From Anarhynchus alexandrinus (taxonomy: Eukaryota; Chordata; Aves; Charadriiformes; Charadriidae), in assembly GCA_008711295.1 (NCBI GenBank), contig VUYV01000615.1, forward strand, positions 155,196 through 219,195: a DNA stretch of 64,000 nt, written 5' to 3'. This document shows positions 1-12,800 of this stretch, in pieces. The translations under genes and the position numbers were made by a program. Below the pieces are notes generated by a model. It did not search any database and had not been told where the DNA came from. It saw only the letters and a program-made list of their open reading frames with translations. Numbering within the stretch: the stretch's first letter is position 1; the number at the start of each line of letters is the position of its first letter.

Positions 1-260
1 CGCTCCGGGCCTGCCCCCGCTCCGGGCCTGCTCTCCAGCGAGCGCCGGCGGGCGCGGGGTGGGCGGGCGCCGGAGGGGATGGGGGTCCCGGAGCTGTTGG
101 CCGGGGCCAGGCCCCGCTCTCGCAGCCGGTAACGCAGGAGGGAATCGTTCGCGGCCATCCCTGGGAGAGGGGGATCCGCCGTCCGGACTGCGCCAGCAAA
201 GTGGTTTTGCTCACGTGAATCTCTCGCGTTTCCCCGTGCCAAGTTCCCTTCGCTTTGGGG
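1..260. promoter_or_regulatory. CpG-rich segment near the 5' part of ASPSCR1
   Basis: The first 260 bases are very GC- and CpG-rich and drop abruptly to ordinary composition after about 300. Bases 1-17 and 18-34 are an imperfect tandem pair of a 17-bp unit. This looks like the edge of a CpG island. The first recognisable ASPSCR1 exon (756) corresponds to about residue 54 of the protein, so the promoter and exons 1-2 should lie just to the left. No sequence matching the first 53 residues was found here. The 69-codon ORF at 59-268 has no recognisable similarity and is taken as a composition artefact. An intronic or 5'-flanking CpG island is the best reading; promoter activity is inferred. Confidence 0.45.
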
Positions 261-755
261 ACAGATGACCGAGGTCCTGTGTAACCTCCACCAAGGTGTC
301 CCTCCCCACACGCGCACTTCTGCTAGCTCACAGGCTGGTAGGACTCTTCTCCTCTCTGACCCGGTGGTGTGACTCCAACGGTGTCATAATCAAGAGGTTA
401 TTTGTCTGAGCAGCAGTAAAAACCAGTACCATTTTATTTAATGGAGAACATCAGGCTTGAATTTGTATTCAGCTGCTGTTTATCACTTAAAACCTGAGGA
501 GGAACATATATTTGAGTGTTTTATCTGTGACCTTTACAAACAGCAACTTCTTTGGTATGCAGAATATTTTTTGTTGATGACTGTTCTCTGAATCACCAGC
601 TGTGCATTGTTGAATTGTGCTCTATGGCGTCTAGTCAGTCCGTGGGGAATTCTCTTGCTCAATACCTGGACTTTGCGTTGTTGCCAGTCCCTGAAGGGAT
701 CTGAAGGTGGCATAGGATGGTTCCTGGTGTCTTCATGGGCTGTGTTCTTCTTTAG

Positions 756-867
756 GTTTCAGAGGAGCGTGCTGGATCTCTCTTTACAGTGGAGGTTTGC
801 CAGACTGCCCAACAATGCCAAGCTGGAGATGGTGCCAGTCTCTAACAGAGTGGGAACTGCAAACACG
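756..867 (+). CDS. ASPSCR1: ASPSCR1 coding exon 3
   Basis: The acceptor is ttctttag before 756 and the donor is gtacgt at 868. The exon begins with the third base of a codon and ends in phase 0. It encodes [20 protein letters not shown] and onward to VGTANT. This is the last part of the N-terminal TUG ubiquitin-like domain and is almost identical to the human protein as I remember it. It is numbered 3 because residues 1-53 (two exons in human) are missing to the left. Confidence 0.95.
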
Positions 868-3800
868 GTACGTTCATTGCACAACGTCACCCGATTTGTT
901 CAGTTATCAGTTATGCTGGATGTGATCTCGTCAAATCTAATGAGCAAGAGTATGGTCAGGCTCGGCCAATGCTTGAGTGGAAGACCACCCAGAGACCAGC
1001 TGAGGTGTGGTGGAAAATGGTAATTCAACAGCTGGAAGTCTTCGCATGCAGTCTCTATGATGGTGGAGTTCCAGCTGTGTGCTGGAGGACAGGGAGATCT
1101 TTTGGGGAGCTGAAAAACTAGTAGTCATGAACGTATAAGAAGTTAAACATCACTGATGACGTTGCTCAGTAGTCAAGCTACTAACTCAGTTCCTTTTCCT
1201 AATTTCTATTTCAGTTGCTGTTGTCTGCCTCTGGATTTTGACTAAAATCATAGAATCTCAAATCTCAAAATTCTTAAAAAAAAAATCTCAAATTCTTACA
1301 GGATTCTCTTTTGCTTCTTTCCCAGCATTGCTGTTCACAGTGTGTTCACACAGCTTTAGAATTTTTTGTGACGTGTCATGTGTTTAGCAGGTGCCGAATG
1401 TCCCTATTTAGTATAATTTGCAAAGGACTTACGGATTCAGTGTTCTGTTTGAATTTTTGTCACATTTAGGAGATTTAAGAATCTTGTATGCATGTCATTA
1501 TAACAGCTGGAGGCATCATTTTTAAAACAATGCATAAGTGTTAATGAGTGTAAACATTCTATGTGCTAAAAATGATGTGTGATCTTATTTAAGTAGCCTG
1601 GGAATGAAAATTTGTCTATCACAAACAGTTATCTCTCCTTTTACTGACTTCCTCATACGGAGTTTCTCAATTTTTGTGAAAGTTTCAGGTCTATTAGTGC
1701 TAATCTCTCCATGTGTGTCTGCCAAATTGCGTTAGTGGCATTTTGTTATAGGCAGTTGCCTTAGCTGTCACAAAGATAAATTGGTACATACATTGAAAAG
1801 TGAACTTTGTAGTGTGAGAAGGTTTTGGAATTTCTGCTCTAGTTCACTGTGGGTGTGCAATGTAGTTTTGGGGGTCACTGATGTCCACGTTTTCCTCCTT
1901 TGTTTTGGCATGAATGTTTTCTTTCTGACTTGTGGTAGAAAGAAGTTTGTGCTCCAAATGACGTATATAGTTAAAAAAAATACCACAAGCTGGTAGCATC
2001 TGCTTAAAATTTTCAGTTAAAAAAAGTGATGGCATGGAGTTCATTTTCTAGCGGAAAGTGTTTCTATTAAAATGGTACAGTGATGACTTTATCTGACATT
2101 TGCATCCAGTTTGGGAGGTATTGTACCAAAGGAAAACAGTGATTTTTATTTTTTTTTTCCCAAGGAGATATATGCAGCGTATCAGAAGGGGTGAGAAGGA
2201 CTGTGTACTGTAGGAGAGGGGTTATAACACGGAATCACTACTTCAGATCACAAAAGAGAAGAGCTAATGAAAGTTCAAGTTGTTACGGTTTAGTTGTATT
2301 TCAACAGAAGAATCTACAGAAGTGAGGCTTCCCTTGGAGTGCTCATTGCTGTTTTATGGAGTTGAGAAGATAGAGCAAATATGCTTGTGAAGGGTTCAGT
2401 CTAAACAGAGTTGCTGTCCCATAAACTAAGAACAGAGATTTCATTTGGAAGAATTTTACAGGCAGTATGAGAAAATACTTTGTACAAAATACAATTGACC
2501 AAAAGAATTCCCCGCCACAGGGAACTCGTGTCAAATACTGTAGGAAGTTTAAAACAGCTGGGTAACTCTGTGACCAGAACTGACACGAGCATTATGCCCT
2601 AATATAGTGGCAGTTGAGATGTGGACTCAGTTGTGCAGGCCGACGGCAGTAATGCTGGGATGAATTTGCTTCTGTGCCTTTTGTTACTGTCTCTTTCACT
2701 GAGATAATGCGCATGGAAATAGGTGTGCGTTGCTGTAGTGCGTTGGCAGCAGTTACCCCTAGAGAGAGAATACAGGTTTTGATACATCATGAGTTTGTTC
2801 AGCAAATCTGCTTTTGGATTTGCCTTTGCAGGTAAAAGCCATTGATTCCTGTAAGACGGTTCTTTAGAGAAAAATTGAACAAATTCCCCTTGTGATGACA
2901 GCTGATCTAGGGGTACCATCAGTACGGTTCTAGTGTTAAAGTTGTTAGCCTTTTGTTTATATGTTTGTAAACTTTGAAGATAATTGGCACTGGTCTCTCT
3001 ATTATTCTATATAGAGCCTGGAATTTTTAAAAAGATTTTTTTTTATTGACTGAATATGACTTTCGTGACATGCTTAGCTTTGAACTGTTGCCCAAAAACT
3101 GATGCAACTGGTAGTCTGAATTTCTGGGCTGGATTCTTATAGAATGGTGATGTCAGCTGTCATCACTCTGCTGTAGCTGAGAATAATCTAAGGCTTGTCT
3201 CCAGCATAGGAGAAACCAGGAGATTGTGTTAGTGGTGGGATGAAACGACTTAGTTCTGTTGGCTAGTTGTTGATGATGCCACTGTTTCCTTTATGTAGAA
3301 AAATTCCTGTCTCCAGCAGATCACAATTTGCAGTCCTGCAAGGACTGGTAGGAGCCGAGGCAGATGACAAACATATTCCTCCAAGGAAATCACAGTAGAT
3401 TGCCGGAGCGTGTGGTGTCTATTTTTTCCCATCTCTCTCCCCCCCCGTCATGCTCGCACACATGCACAGACACACGGTCTCAGAGAGGGAGAAGGGATGC
3501 ACTGACATTGTTGGTAGGGACACATCAAAACAGAATGAAAGAAAGCTTCTTTTGATGTCCTAGGCTTGTGTTCGTCTCAGACTTTTGAACAAGGCCAATT
3601 TCTGTGGATTTCAGAAAACCATAGTTGACTAGAGGCACTACGGACTTGGTTTTTGGTGGTTTTTTTTTTCCCACTTTTCTTTAGATGGGTGAGCTAATTG
3701 GGAAAACTTAGGGTTACGCATTTTGAAAAAGCAAGCTGAATATTCTCTAAAAGGTAAAGATAACACGTGAAGTGCTCTGCCATTCTCCATCTCTTTGTCA

Positions 3801-6800
3801 GCTGCTGGATTTTTCCCTTGGGACCATCAGGAGTTTACAGAATCATAGAATAGTTTGGGTTGGAAGGGGCATTTAAAGGTCATCTAGCCTAACCCCCGAA
3901 GTTGAGTCTAAAGTTCTTCAGGACTGTCCTCAGTGTATTCATTTTAGAAATGCCTTGGATTTTTTTGTTTGTTTGTTTGGTTTTTTTTGTTAGCAGTTCT
4001 CTGGAGAATATGTAGGATCTGCATGAGCACCTGCTAATGAACCTCAATGTTCACATTCCATGTTGGAAAAGTCCTGTTAGAATAGACAGCTACCTCTCCT
4101 TTGCCTTTTTCTGCAGGTGTTTAAGAACTTGATAACTTGAGACTTTTGGTTAATTTAAATTGTATGTCAAAATGTTGTGGTTAGGAAGCATTAGTGAGTT
4201 GCAAGTTACAGGTGTAGTCCCTTTGGACTGATAATAGTTGGTTAGGTCTTCAGTAACTCAAGGATAGATTTGCACCGTATTCATTGTTTGTCTGTGGATG
4301 TGCAAGTATACTGTTTGTTCTACCTCAGGGAAGTTGTTCTGCAAATCGATGCTTAAGTCGAGAGAGCTCTGGATTGGTGTTTTAGTTTATGCAGCTGCAT
4401 CAACCGTATCTGGGTTATTGGAATTCATTTTATATAGCTGTGAAGACCCTTGTTGTAAAGTTTCAGATAGTGTAAAACAGAACATCTCAGTTGCTCGTGA
4501 TGACACGTTATTTGGGATGCTTTCGTCAGCCTTTGTCTGAATATCTTTTCGTTCAGGATATGGCAGGGAAGACGGGCCCAAGAAAGTTGGTTAATATTGA
4601 AGGATTGCCTCCTCCATGCTCAAGAGTGGTCCATTCCAACGAATAGGAAGTCAGGCAAAAATACCAGGATGCCTGCATGGATGAACAAGGAGCTCCTGGC
4701 CAAATTCAAACACAAAAAGGAAGCATACAGAGAGTGAAAGCAAGGGTGGGTACCCTGGGAAGAACAGAGACCTTGTCCGAGCAGCCAGGGATGAAGTTAG
4801 GAAAGCTTAAGCCCAACTGGAATTGATTCTGGCTGGGGATGTCAAAGACAACAAGAAGGGCTTCTTTGAGTACATAGGTGACAAAAGGAAGGCTAGGCAA
4901 CATGGGGGCCTATTGCTCAACAAGGTAGGGGACTTGGTTACACAGGACATGGAAAATGCTGAATGCTTTCTTTGCCGCAGTCTTTCCTAGCAAAACCAGC
5001 CTTCAGGAGTCCCAAGTCCCAGAGATCAGGGGGAAAGGCTGGAGCAAGGAAGATGTACCCTTGGTGGAAGAGGATCAGGTCAGGGAATACTCGAGTAAAC
5101 TGAACATATGTAAGTCTATGGACCCTGATGGGATGCACCCATGAGTGATGAAGGAGCTGGCAGATGTCACTGCAGGGCCATTCTTGGTAGTCTTTGGTTG
5201 ATCATGGCTATTGGGAGAAGTACCTGAAGACTGGAGAAAAGGAAATGTCTCTCCTGTCTGCAAGAAGGAGGACACAGGGAACTACAGGTGGGTCAGCCTC
5301 ACCTTGATCCCTGGGAAGGCAGTGGAGCAGCTAATCCTGGAAACCATTTCCAGGCACATGAATGACAGGAAAATCATCAGGAGTAGATGGCATGGATTCA
5401 ACAAGGGGAAGTCAGACTTGACAAACTTGACTATCTTCTACGATAAAATGACTGGCCTGGTACGTGAGAGGAGAGCAGTGGATATTGTCTACCTGGACTT
5501 CAGTAAGGCCTCTGACACTGTCTCTCATAAGATCCTCATATATAATACTCATATTCATAGCAGAAAGGAACTACTCTAAATATTAACTTCTAAAATAATC
5601 ATTTGCCTACTCCACTGCGCTTTAAAGTAATGTAATCCTTTGCCGGAAGTGTTTAGAAGGAAGTAATGTTTTTTGGATAGCGGGTTCTAGACATCACTGA
5701 AATATTGAAAAAAATTGTTGTGAAGGGAAAAATGTTTTCATTCAATTTTTAGATTAATTCAGTGTATTTTTCCTATAGGTTCGGATCGCATTACAATTAG
5801 ATGATGGCTCCCGTTTACAAGACACCTTTCTCTGTCACCAGACTTTGTGGGAACTTCTCAGCCATTTTGCAAAGATTGGGTGAGCAATGCAGTGAGAAAA
5901 TACTTGTTTGGATGTATCTCTGCATGACACTAGTTAGTTGTTGTTACGGTGTTCCTGCTAAATTCTGCAGATTTGTAGAATTTGCATTTATTTAATGGTG
6001 GTTTTTCCTTTACAGCACAGGCATTTGCATTTTCATTGTTTTTTCAGATTTGATACTCCATAGTTTCAGTATGTTTTTTTAATGCTGAAGTAGCACTTCT
6101 GGTTCAAGGCATAAACTAGTAACAAACTGCTAAGACTCGGAAGAAACTGTAACTGGATATATTGCCACACCTGTCTTTTACACAAACCCGTTTGAACTCA
6201 AGTTACTGCCAGAGTTGAGATGGTGGCCTAGATTATCTTGATCACCAGTATTTCTGTGCTGCGCTTCCACGTGGTGGAGGGTTTTTTTTCTTAAACAAGT
6301 TGCTATTGCTTTTGAGGCTTGCTGTTGTGCAAGTTCTTCAAGGAAATCTGGAGCTCTCAGCAGGCTAATGTGGAATCTTCAAAAGACTATTTAGATCCTG
6401 TTTAAATGGAAGAATTTCTGGTCGTCCGTCTATTGAATATATACATGGGTTAGAAATCTTATTAGAGTCCAGTCTACATTCAGTGCTTTCTTTTGTCTTT
6501 AGTTTTGACTTAAAAATACTGTATTGTTTTGAAATGTCAAGCTAATAAACTTTTCTCTAAAGACAGTTCTTTTAATTTTGTCATGGCTTGGAAGATGAAG
6601 CCTTGAAGCTGTGACAGCCGTTCTATTCTGAAGAGAATTTCCAAATTTCATTTTTTTTTCTGTTGTAGTTGGCTTTACCTTTCTCTCGATAGTTTGGTTT
6701 GGCTTTTTTTTTTTTTTTTTCTCTTACATTCCTTATCTGCTCACCTTGCTCATCTGTACAGATGCTTTGCTATGGTATTGTGCAACTTGGACCTCTTTTT

Positions 6801-9800
6801 GTTAACTTCTCAAACCAATTAAATACTCATCTAAAGAGACAGTAGTAAGGGTGATGGTGCAGTAGCATTCAGATAAGATCAACCTTTTAGGGTACAGTTA
6901 CAGGATGCAAAATGCTGGATTGTTGAGCCGTAGTAATTGACTGGTTACAGGTGTGTGTTAGTACTAGACTCACATGTAGTAGCATAAATTACTTTAACTG
7001 AAGTTTAAAGTTGTGTGTTCTACACTACAATTGAAATAACCTGGGAAGCATGGTTCTGGGGTTGAACTGGCTGATGTTACCTCATTAAGTCAGTGTTGCA
7101 CAGTTGAATTGTGTGACTGGAGTTGCTCTGGAGCTGTTTCCAGGGTAAGGAACTAATTCTTCCAGCCTCCCAATGATGTGCAGTTAATTTTCTGCTAGCT
7201 TAGCTCTCTGACCGGCCCCTAACAAGATCAAAGGAGTGACTAGTGCTGGCCCAAGGGAGGGAGTTTGGATCAGGGGCATCTTCTGCGTAGCAGTAGGGGA
7301 TTGAACAGTTACTGCTTGCTTCCTGCCCTCCTACCTAACTCCCCTCATACTGTTTGTGCAGCTTTATAGAGAATTAGCTTAAGTAGCTGATTCAGCTGAA
7401 AAATAGTATTTTCCCTACGTTATCTTTCAGTTAGATGAGTTTCCTAAGCCAGTTAAGGGTTGTCTCTCATAGGCAGTTATGACAAAAAGTGTAGCGTGTC
7501 TGGAAACAAAGATCCAAAAGGAGGATGCAGCAGATGGGTAGGAATGGTGTATGTTAGTTTTTCTACTCAACTTCTTGTATCATCAAACCATAGATTGAGA
7601 AAATGCTTGAGGTAGTCTAGTGACTCTAAAGTAATGTAAATGAGTCTTACTTATCGTTCTCTTTTTGTCTTTAATGTTCAGGGACCAGGTGTGTGCTGTG
7701 GCACTTACCCTTAAGTCAAAAGGGACAGTCTCCATGTAAATGCTAGAGAGAAAATAATTATTTTCTTTTGATCGAGGAAACAGGTAGGCAAGAAAAGCCA
7801 GGTATCATTTTCCTGGGTGTTTTAAGGCTCCTTTTGTACCTTACTACATACTTTGTGCCCTCTGGGAGGAGAAGAGTGCCTGTTGTGGTTTGGGAACTGA
7901 TAGACTGGTGGGGGTGGTAGTTATGGACAGTGTCAAATAGCCTTTGTGTCACTTTCTTGCACATTAGTTGGTTACTTCTTTGGTTTAAATTTTGAGCTTT
8001 TTGTATAGTTTCGCTCCTTTGGAATAGTTTTATTTGTTACAGGTTATTGAAGTACTAATAGTAAACGTACATGCTGCTCTTTTTGAGATTCTAACTGCTA
8101 CAGTGTGCTAAGCATTGTTAACTTCAGTTCATAAGACACAGCTGTTCTCTTCTGCCTTCTGGAAGCTGTGCTCAGATGTTTGGATGGACTTTGCAAAGTT
8201 TTGATGAAGTTCAACAAGCAGTAAAGATGCTGTGTGTGACTTAAATCACAAAACAAGCTGGATCTATAGCCATCCATATAGAGTTCACGGGCTGTGCGGC
8301 TTTTCATTGGGTATTGACTCAGTTGACGAACTAGTCAGCTAGTTGTTGACTTTTGCTGAATCCTTCCTTTGGCTTTCCAACTGGAGATGTTTTCCTGGAA
8401 TGCTCAGCTGCTCTAAGTGCGTGAGGGGAAGTATTCTAAATCCACTGGAATTTCCCCCGGGTTTCCAGCGTCCATCTTGGCTAATTGGGTCTGAAGAAGG
8501 TCTGGAAGCTATTGTAAGGCTGCTTCTCCTCTCAGCGTGCGGCAGTCCTTGCACAAGATGTTTACAGGCCCTGTCAGATCACTACATGAAGGAATCTAAT
8601 CTGCTTGCCGTTCCCCTTCTGAAGAACAGCACATCAAAGAAATGACAGTGTGTTTGATGTGTGTGCTTGCCTCAGTGAATGCATGTAATGGATTAACAGC
8701 AGCTGGAGGAGGAGCCTGCTGGCTTCCAAGAGTTATACAAAAATAAGTCTCTGGGGGAATCTTTCCTTGGAGTCTGTTCTGCAGAGACTGGTTGAGGGCA
8801 CAAGCTTTGTATACCCTTTTAGCATTAGGCCTGGGAGAACTGTTGCTTTTCCGTCTGTCTGGCAGCTTCAGCAGCTTTGTAGGCTGTTTTACATAGAAGT
8901 GATTGCAGTCTGGACAACTGAAGACAGTTTTGACAGTGACTATGACTCTTTGCTGCTTTTGTGGTATCACTCATTAAGTTCAGATATTTTCCATATATTT
9001 TTAGAAGGCTCTTCAATCCAAAGAGTTGCTTGGGTTGAAGTGGAAGGCAGTTTTGGAAAGGTGAACAAAACTTGTGTAAGTCAAATTGGTTTATTCTCTT
9101 ATGGATCTGTGTGGTGAGGATGTGTGTTCCATGGTGCCTTGGCTTCTCTCCTCCTAAATGGCGATCATCCACCTTTCCTGATAGACAGGCAACTTGAGGT
9201 TCAAGCTTTGATTCCTCATGGCTGTTTTGTCTGCCTTTTCTGTGATTCTGTACTGTTTCCTCCGTGTCTCAGCGGTCCTTTATCTTTTGTGCACTTTTAT
9301 CGAGGATTCATGTAGGGATACAGCTGATCCTGATTGGAAGTAGAATCCATTGAAAATAAGGTAGGGATGACTAGCTCTCCTGGATTGTCTGGAAAAGTCT
9401 GAGCACACATAGCCTGCTCTGGTGTGCTAAAAGTAGTCTCTTAGGTGCTATTTTGTTCCAGTCTTCCAGTCAAGAGACAAGATTTTTCCTGCCTTTCCTC
9501 ATCAAGTGTCAGCCTTTGGAACCTAATTGGTTACTGCTGTGAAAGGAGTGAGGGAGGTTGGAGCCTGGGTCTTGAATCACAAGATTGTGCTCATTCTGTA
9601 TTAGGAACTTAATCTCTTGATTCCTGCAGAGCATCGTATATGGTGTTCTGTCCTGGACGGAGAATAACTAATTGCAGAACTGCAAATGGTGGCAGACCTA
9701 TTCTAGCGTTGTTTTGGTTGTTCATCTTGAGTTAGAAAGTTAACTGCGTTTCATAATCTGAAGCTTGAATGTAATGGATTGGATGCTCTGGGTGCGTCTG

Positions 9801-12800
9801 TCGCTTTCTGCACAACGGGATTTGGTGTGGTGGCTGGGAGAAGTGTTCTGAAAGAGTGGTACCTCAGGACTATAAACCCCTTGTGATCTGTTGCAGCAGG
9901 TCTGGAAGTAGTTCTCAGCCCCTGACTTCCCTAAACCAGACCTGACCCTCAGGACTGGTTTTACAGGTTGCGCTGTTTGGATCTGCTAACTCTATCGAGT
10001 GGACTTCTCAGTTTCATTGTGACTCACCTTGTTCCACATCACCATCCTGTTGCATGCTTTATTTAGAAAGGCTTAAGTTTTAATCTTTAGATCAAGACAG
10101 GAGATAGACTGCTATAATTAAACCAAAAAGAAGTCTCAATTCTGGTCTGTGCTTAACAGGTTTGCTCCCCCCACATCCTCCAAGCTGGAAGTCTTTGACA
10201 TGCTCTTGCTCTTGAGGATTGCTCAAGGATTGAGTATCAGAATTTTCCCGGTGGCGCTCTCAATCCTGACTGACTTTTGGTTCCAGCTATTTCACTTACA
10301 CTTCATTGAACCTGAGTTTTGAGTCTAAATGTAAACGTCCTTGCTGAATTTTCCCAGAACTTAATGGCTATTTCCCTTCATTTTCTACTCTGTAGGCTGG
10401 TTGACTCCTTCCCCATTCAGCTTGTTTTGCGACTTTGTGCTGGGCTAAATAGATTTATGTTAAAATATTACGTAAGACATTGATTGTATATATATTCTTC
10501 TAAGCTGCTCATCTGTCACGTATTTTGGACGTAATAGAAAGGCTACATAAGATAATATTGGCAAAGCTATTGTTGTTAAGTAACTTTGAACATGATGATG
10601 GTACTTAAGATTATTGGAACCGCTGCACTGAAAGTAGTAAGATGCATTTAGGTATGCAGACTCTTGTCTTCTGCTGTGCAGGGAGATTGCTAAAATGCTA
10701 AGGGTTCTCTCCTTCTTACCTGAACAGAAAACGTTATCCCTGTCTTAAAGTGGTCTTTCCATAATGGCTGAGTTTATTGCATGCCTATTTGTGGACTTAC
10801 CAGCTGTGAAGTAGAGGCCTTTCTAACAGCGGTAGTCAGTGTGGCCACAGCACAGACGTGCTATGTAGTCACTTCAGAGTTAGACGCTTGGTTGACTGAA
10901 TGGATTTTGACCCTTATTTGAGGGATCCTTTTCCTACGTAAACACTGCAGATAACTTTGTGTATGGTAATATTGCATCCCAAAATATGTATGTTTAAATT
11001 ACACGATGCCGAAGGCAGAATGTTTTAAGTAGTGGAACTCCATTCATTAAACTCCTTTCCAGGAAAAGTCAGAATGAACCCAGCCTTGATCACTGACATC
11101 CTTTTCTTATAGTCATTCTGTGTTCCATTCCCCAAGTACGATGCTCACAAATTAAAAGCACAAGATAGAGAATGAGTCCCTGAAGGTACAAGTGATAGGT
11201 GTAAGTGATGCACTAGATATAAGCAGTCTGAGTTCCTGCTTAAATTTTGTGTCACTTGGACAACAAGTTGATGAATATTTAGGAGAATGTGTGGCTGTGA
11301 CTGCTACTGCAGAATTACAAACGATGTGGAGAAATGATTGAAGTAGAAATATCTTTCCATAACTTCTAATTTCCAGTGAAAAATACTGGATTCTTTTTTC
11401 AGGCTGCCAGGGTCCTGCAGGTTTTGTCTTTTCCTGTGAAGTTCACTGCAGAGACTAGAATCCGGTGACTGAAGGGGCAGTTAAGTGTGAGCATTCACAT
11501 AACCCTGTAAGTCAGTCATTTGCAAAGCCCCTCATGAGTTCAGTAGTCAACACCGGCGTAATAGGGCGCAGAATCACAAGTTGACTTCAGGGACTCGCTT
11601 CAGCCTCTTTTGTCAGGGGCCTCAGGAGATGAGCAAGGGTGTGTTGCCTTACTGGGCTGTCAGGTGGATTTCATTAGCTGATTTGTGGAGAGGTGGTTTC
11701 TTTTCAAGTCACCCCAGATGGTGGGTGATTGTTTCCTGGTGGGGTGAGGCATAGGGGAAAGCCATTCCCCCCTCCCAAGACTGGACTCCAGAGAGCACTA
11801 AGATCAAGGGAGTTTACTATGAGGAAGAATTTCGGTTGTTTTGCTTTTGACAATAAAACAGCTGTTGCAGTGCAGATGGTACATCCCAGCTCCTTACCAA
11901 GGGATGCCCTGGTGCAACTGAAATGAGACAGCTCAAGACAGAATGTGCTAACAAGAGCTACTGGAGTGTTACGGAGAAGGATAAATCTTGTCAGTTCTCA
12001 TTGTGTCGATGGGGAATATCCTGGGGCAACTGTCTCACCTTTTGTTTTGTAGTTTCCCCTGCTAAGTTAGGCTGAACCTTTTGAATCTAAAACTTTTGAA
12101 AAAAAGTGAAATTGTGAGAATTCAGCCAAGTATCCTTCCAAGCCAGCACTGTCTAAGCGTGGACAGTGTTCTCCTGGTCACCTTTTGCCATTGATGTGCT
12201 TGGGAAGGAGAAGGAAACCATTCTTCTCCTTAATTTAATGTTTTATCACATTCTCAGCTGATTTCAGTTTGAGTTTCACTTTGGCTGCTGAAGGGGAGAC
12301 CAGCATGAAAGAGAGTTTCTTCTGCTGTTGAATCTAATTCTCTCACTGATTTCAGTGCTTCACTGAAATGTAGTGGTTGATTCTTTAAGGCTTTTTATTT
12401 TTCTAAAGACATCTGAGGTTTCCTTACTAAAAGTGTTAGTCCTTGTTTGCTTGATTGTTTGTTTGTTTTTTCATTAAGAGCACCCTGTTGTAGGGTTTTG
12501 CACATGTGCTGTCTTTTGAAATTGTATGGTCTTGGATGGATGAGAACAGACTTTCTGTGACAGGTGGTGATTGTCTTTTCCTTGTCCATCTTCTGTGTTT
12601 GATCAAGTGAATACGTAATAAAGTTTCTCTTCTGCTTGAATGCCTCAGAATTGCTTATCTAGAGCAAAATGGGAAGAGTGGCATCTTGTCAAGAGTAGCG
12701 TCTTACTGTTTTTTTTCCCCTTCTCTGTGCTAAGAGTCTGTCACTTATGTCTTCCTCTGCAGATAGCCTGTCAGCAGTTCGCATCATTGCTAATATGTGT

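Larger units (their letters stand above)
868..5778 (+). other. ASPSCR1 intron 3 (4.9 kb)
   Basis: There is no gene inside. The intron contains a short antisense CR1 3' end (about 3839-3912) and a larger sense CR1 fragment (about 4575-5540). T-rich tracts occur at 2149-2159 and 3660-3670. The short ORFs in both strands carry no recognisable domain apart from the CR1-derived one at 5211-5579. Confidence 0.8.

Noticed and set aside
59..268. 69-codon ORF at the left edge
   Set aside because: CpG-rich composition keeps it open; no match to ASPSCR1 residues 1-53 or any other family I know.
1248..1300. Possible CR1 end around aaaatcatagaatctcaaat
   Set aside because: Only the tail-like word matches; the adjoining sequence is a local repetition of aatctcaaa and not CR1.
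8596..9172. Overlapping ORFs of 124, 116 and 115 codons on both strands
   Set aside because: They overlap one another antisense within an intron, lack splice or family evidence, and contain low-information sequence.
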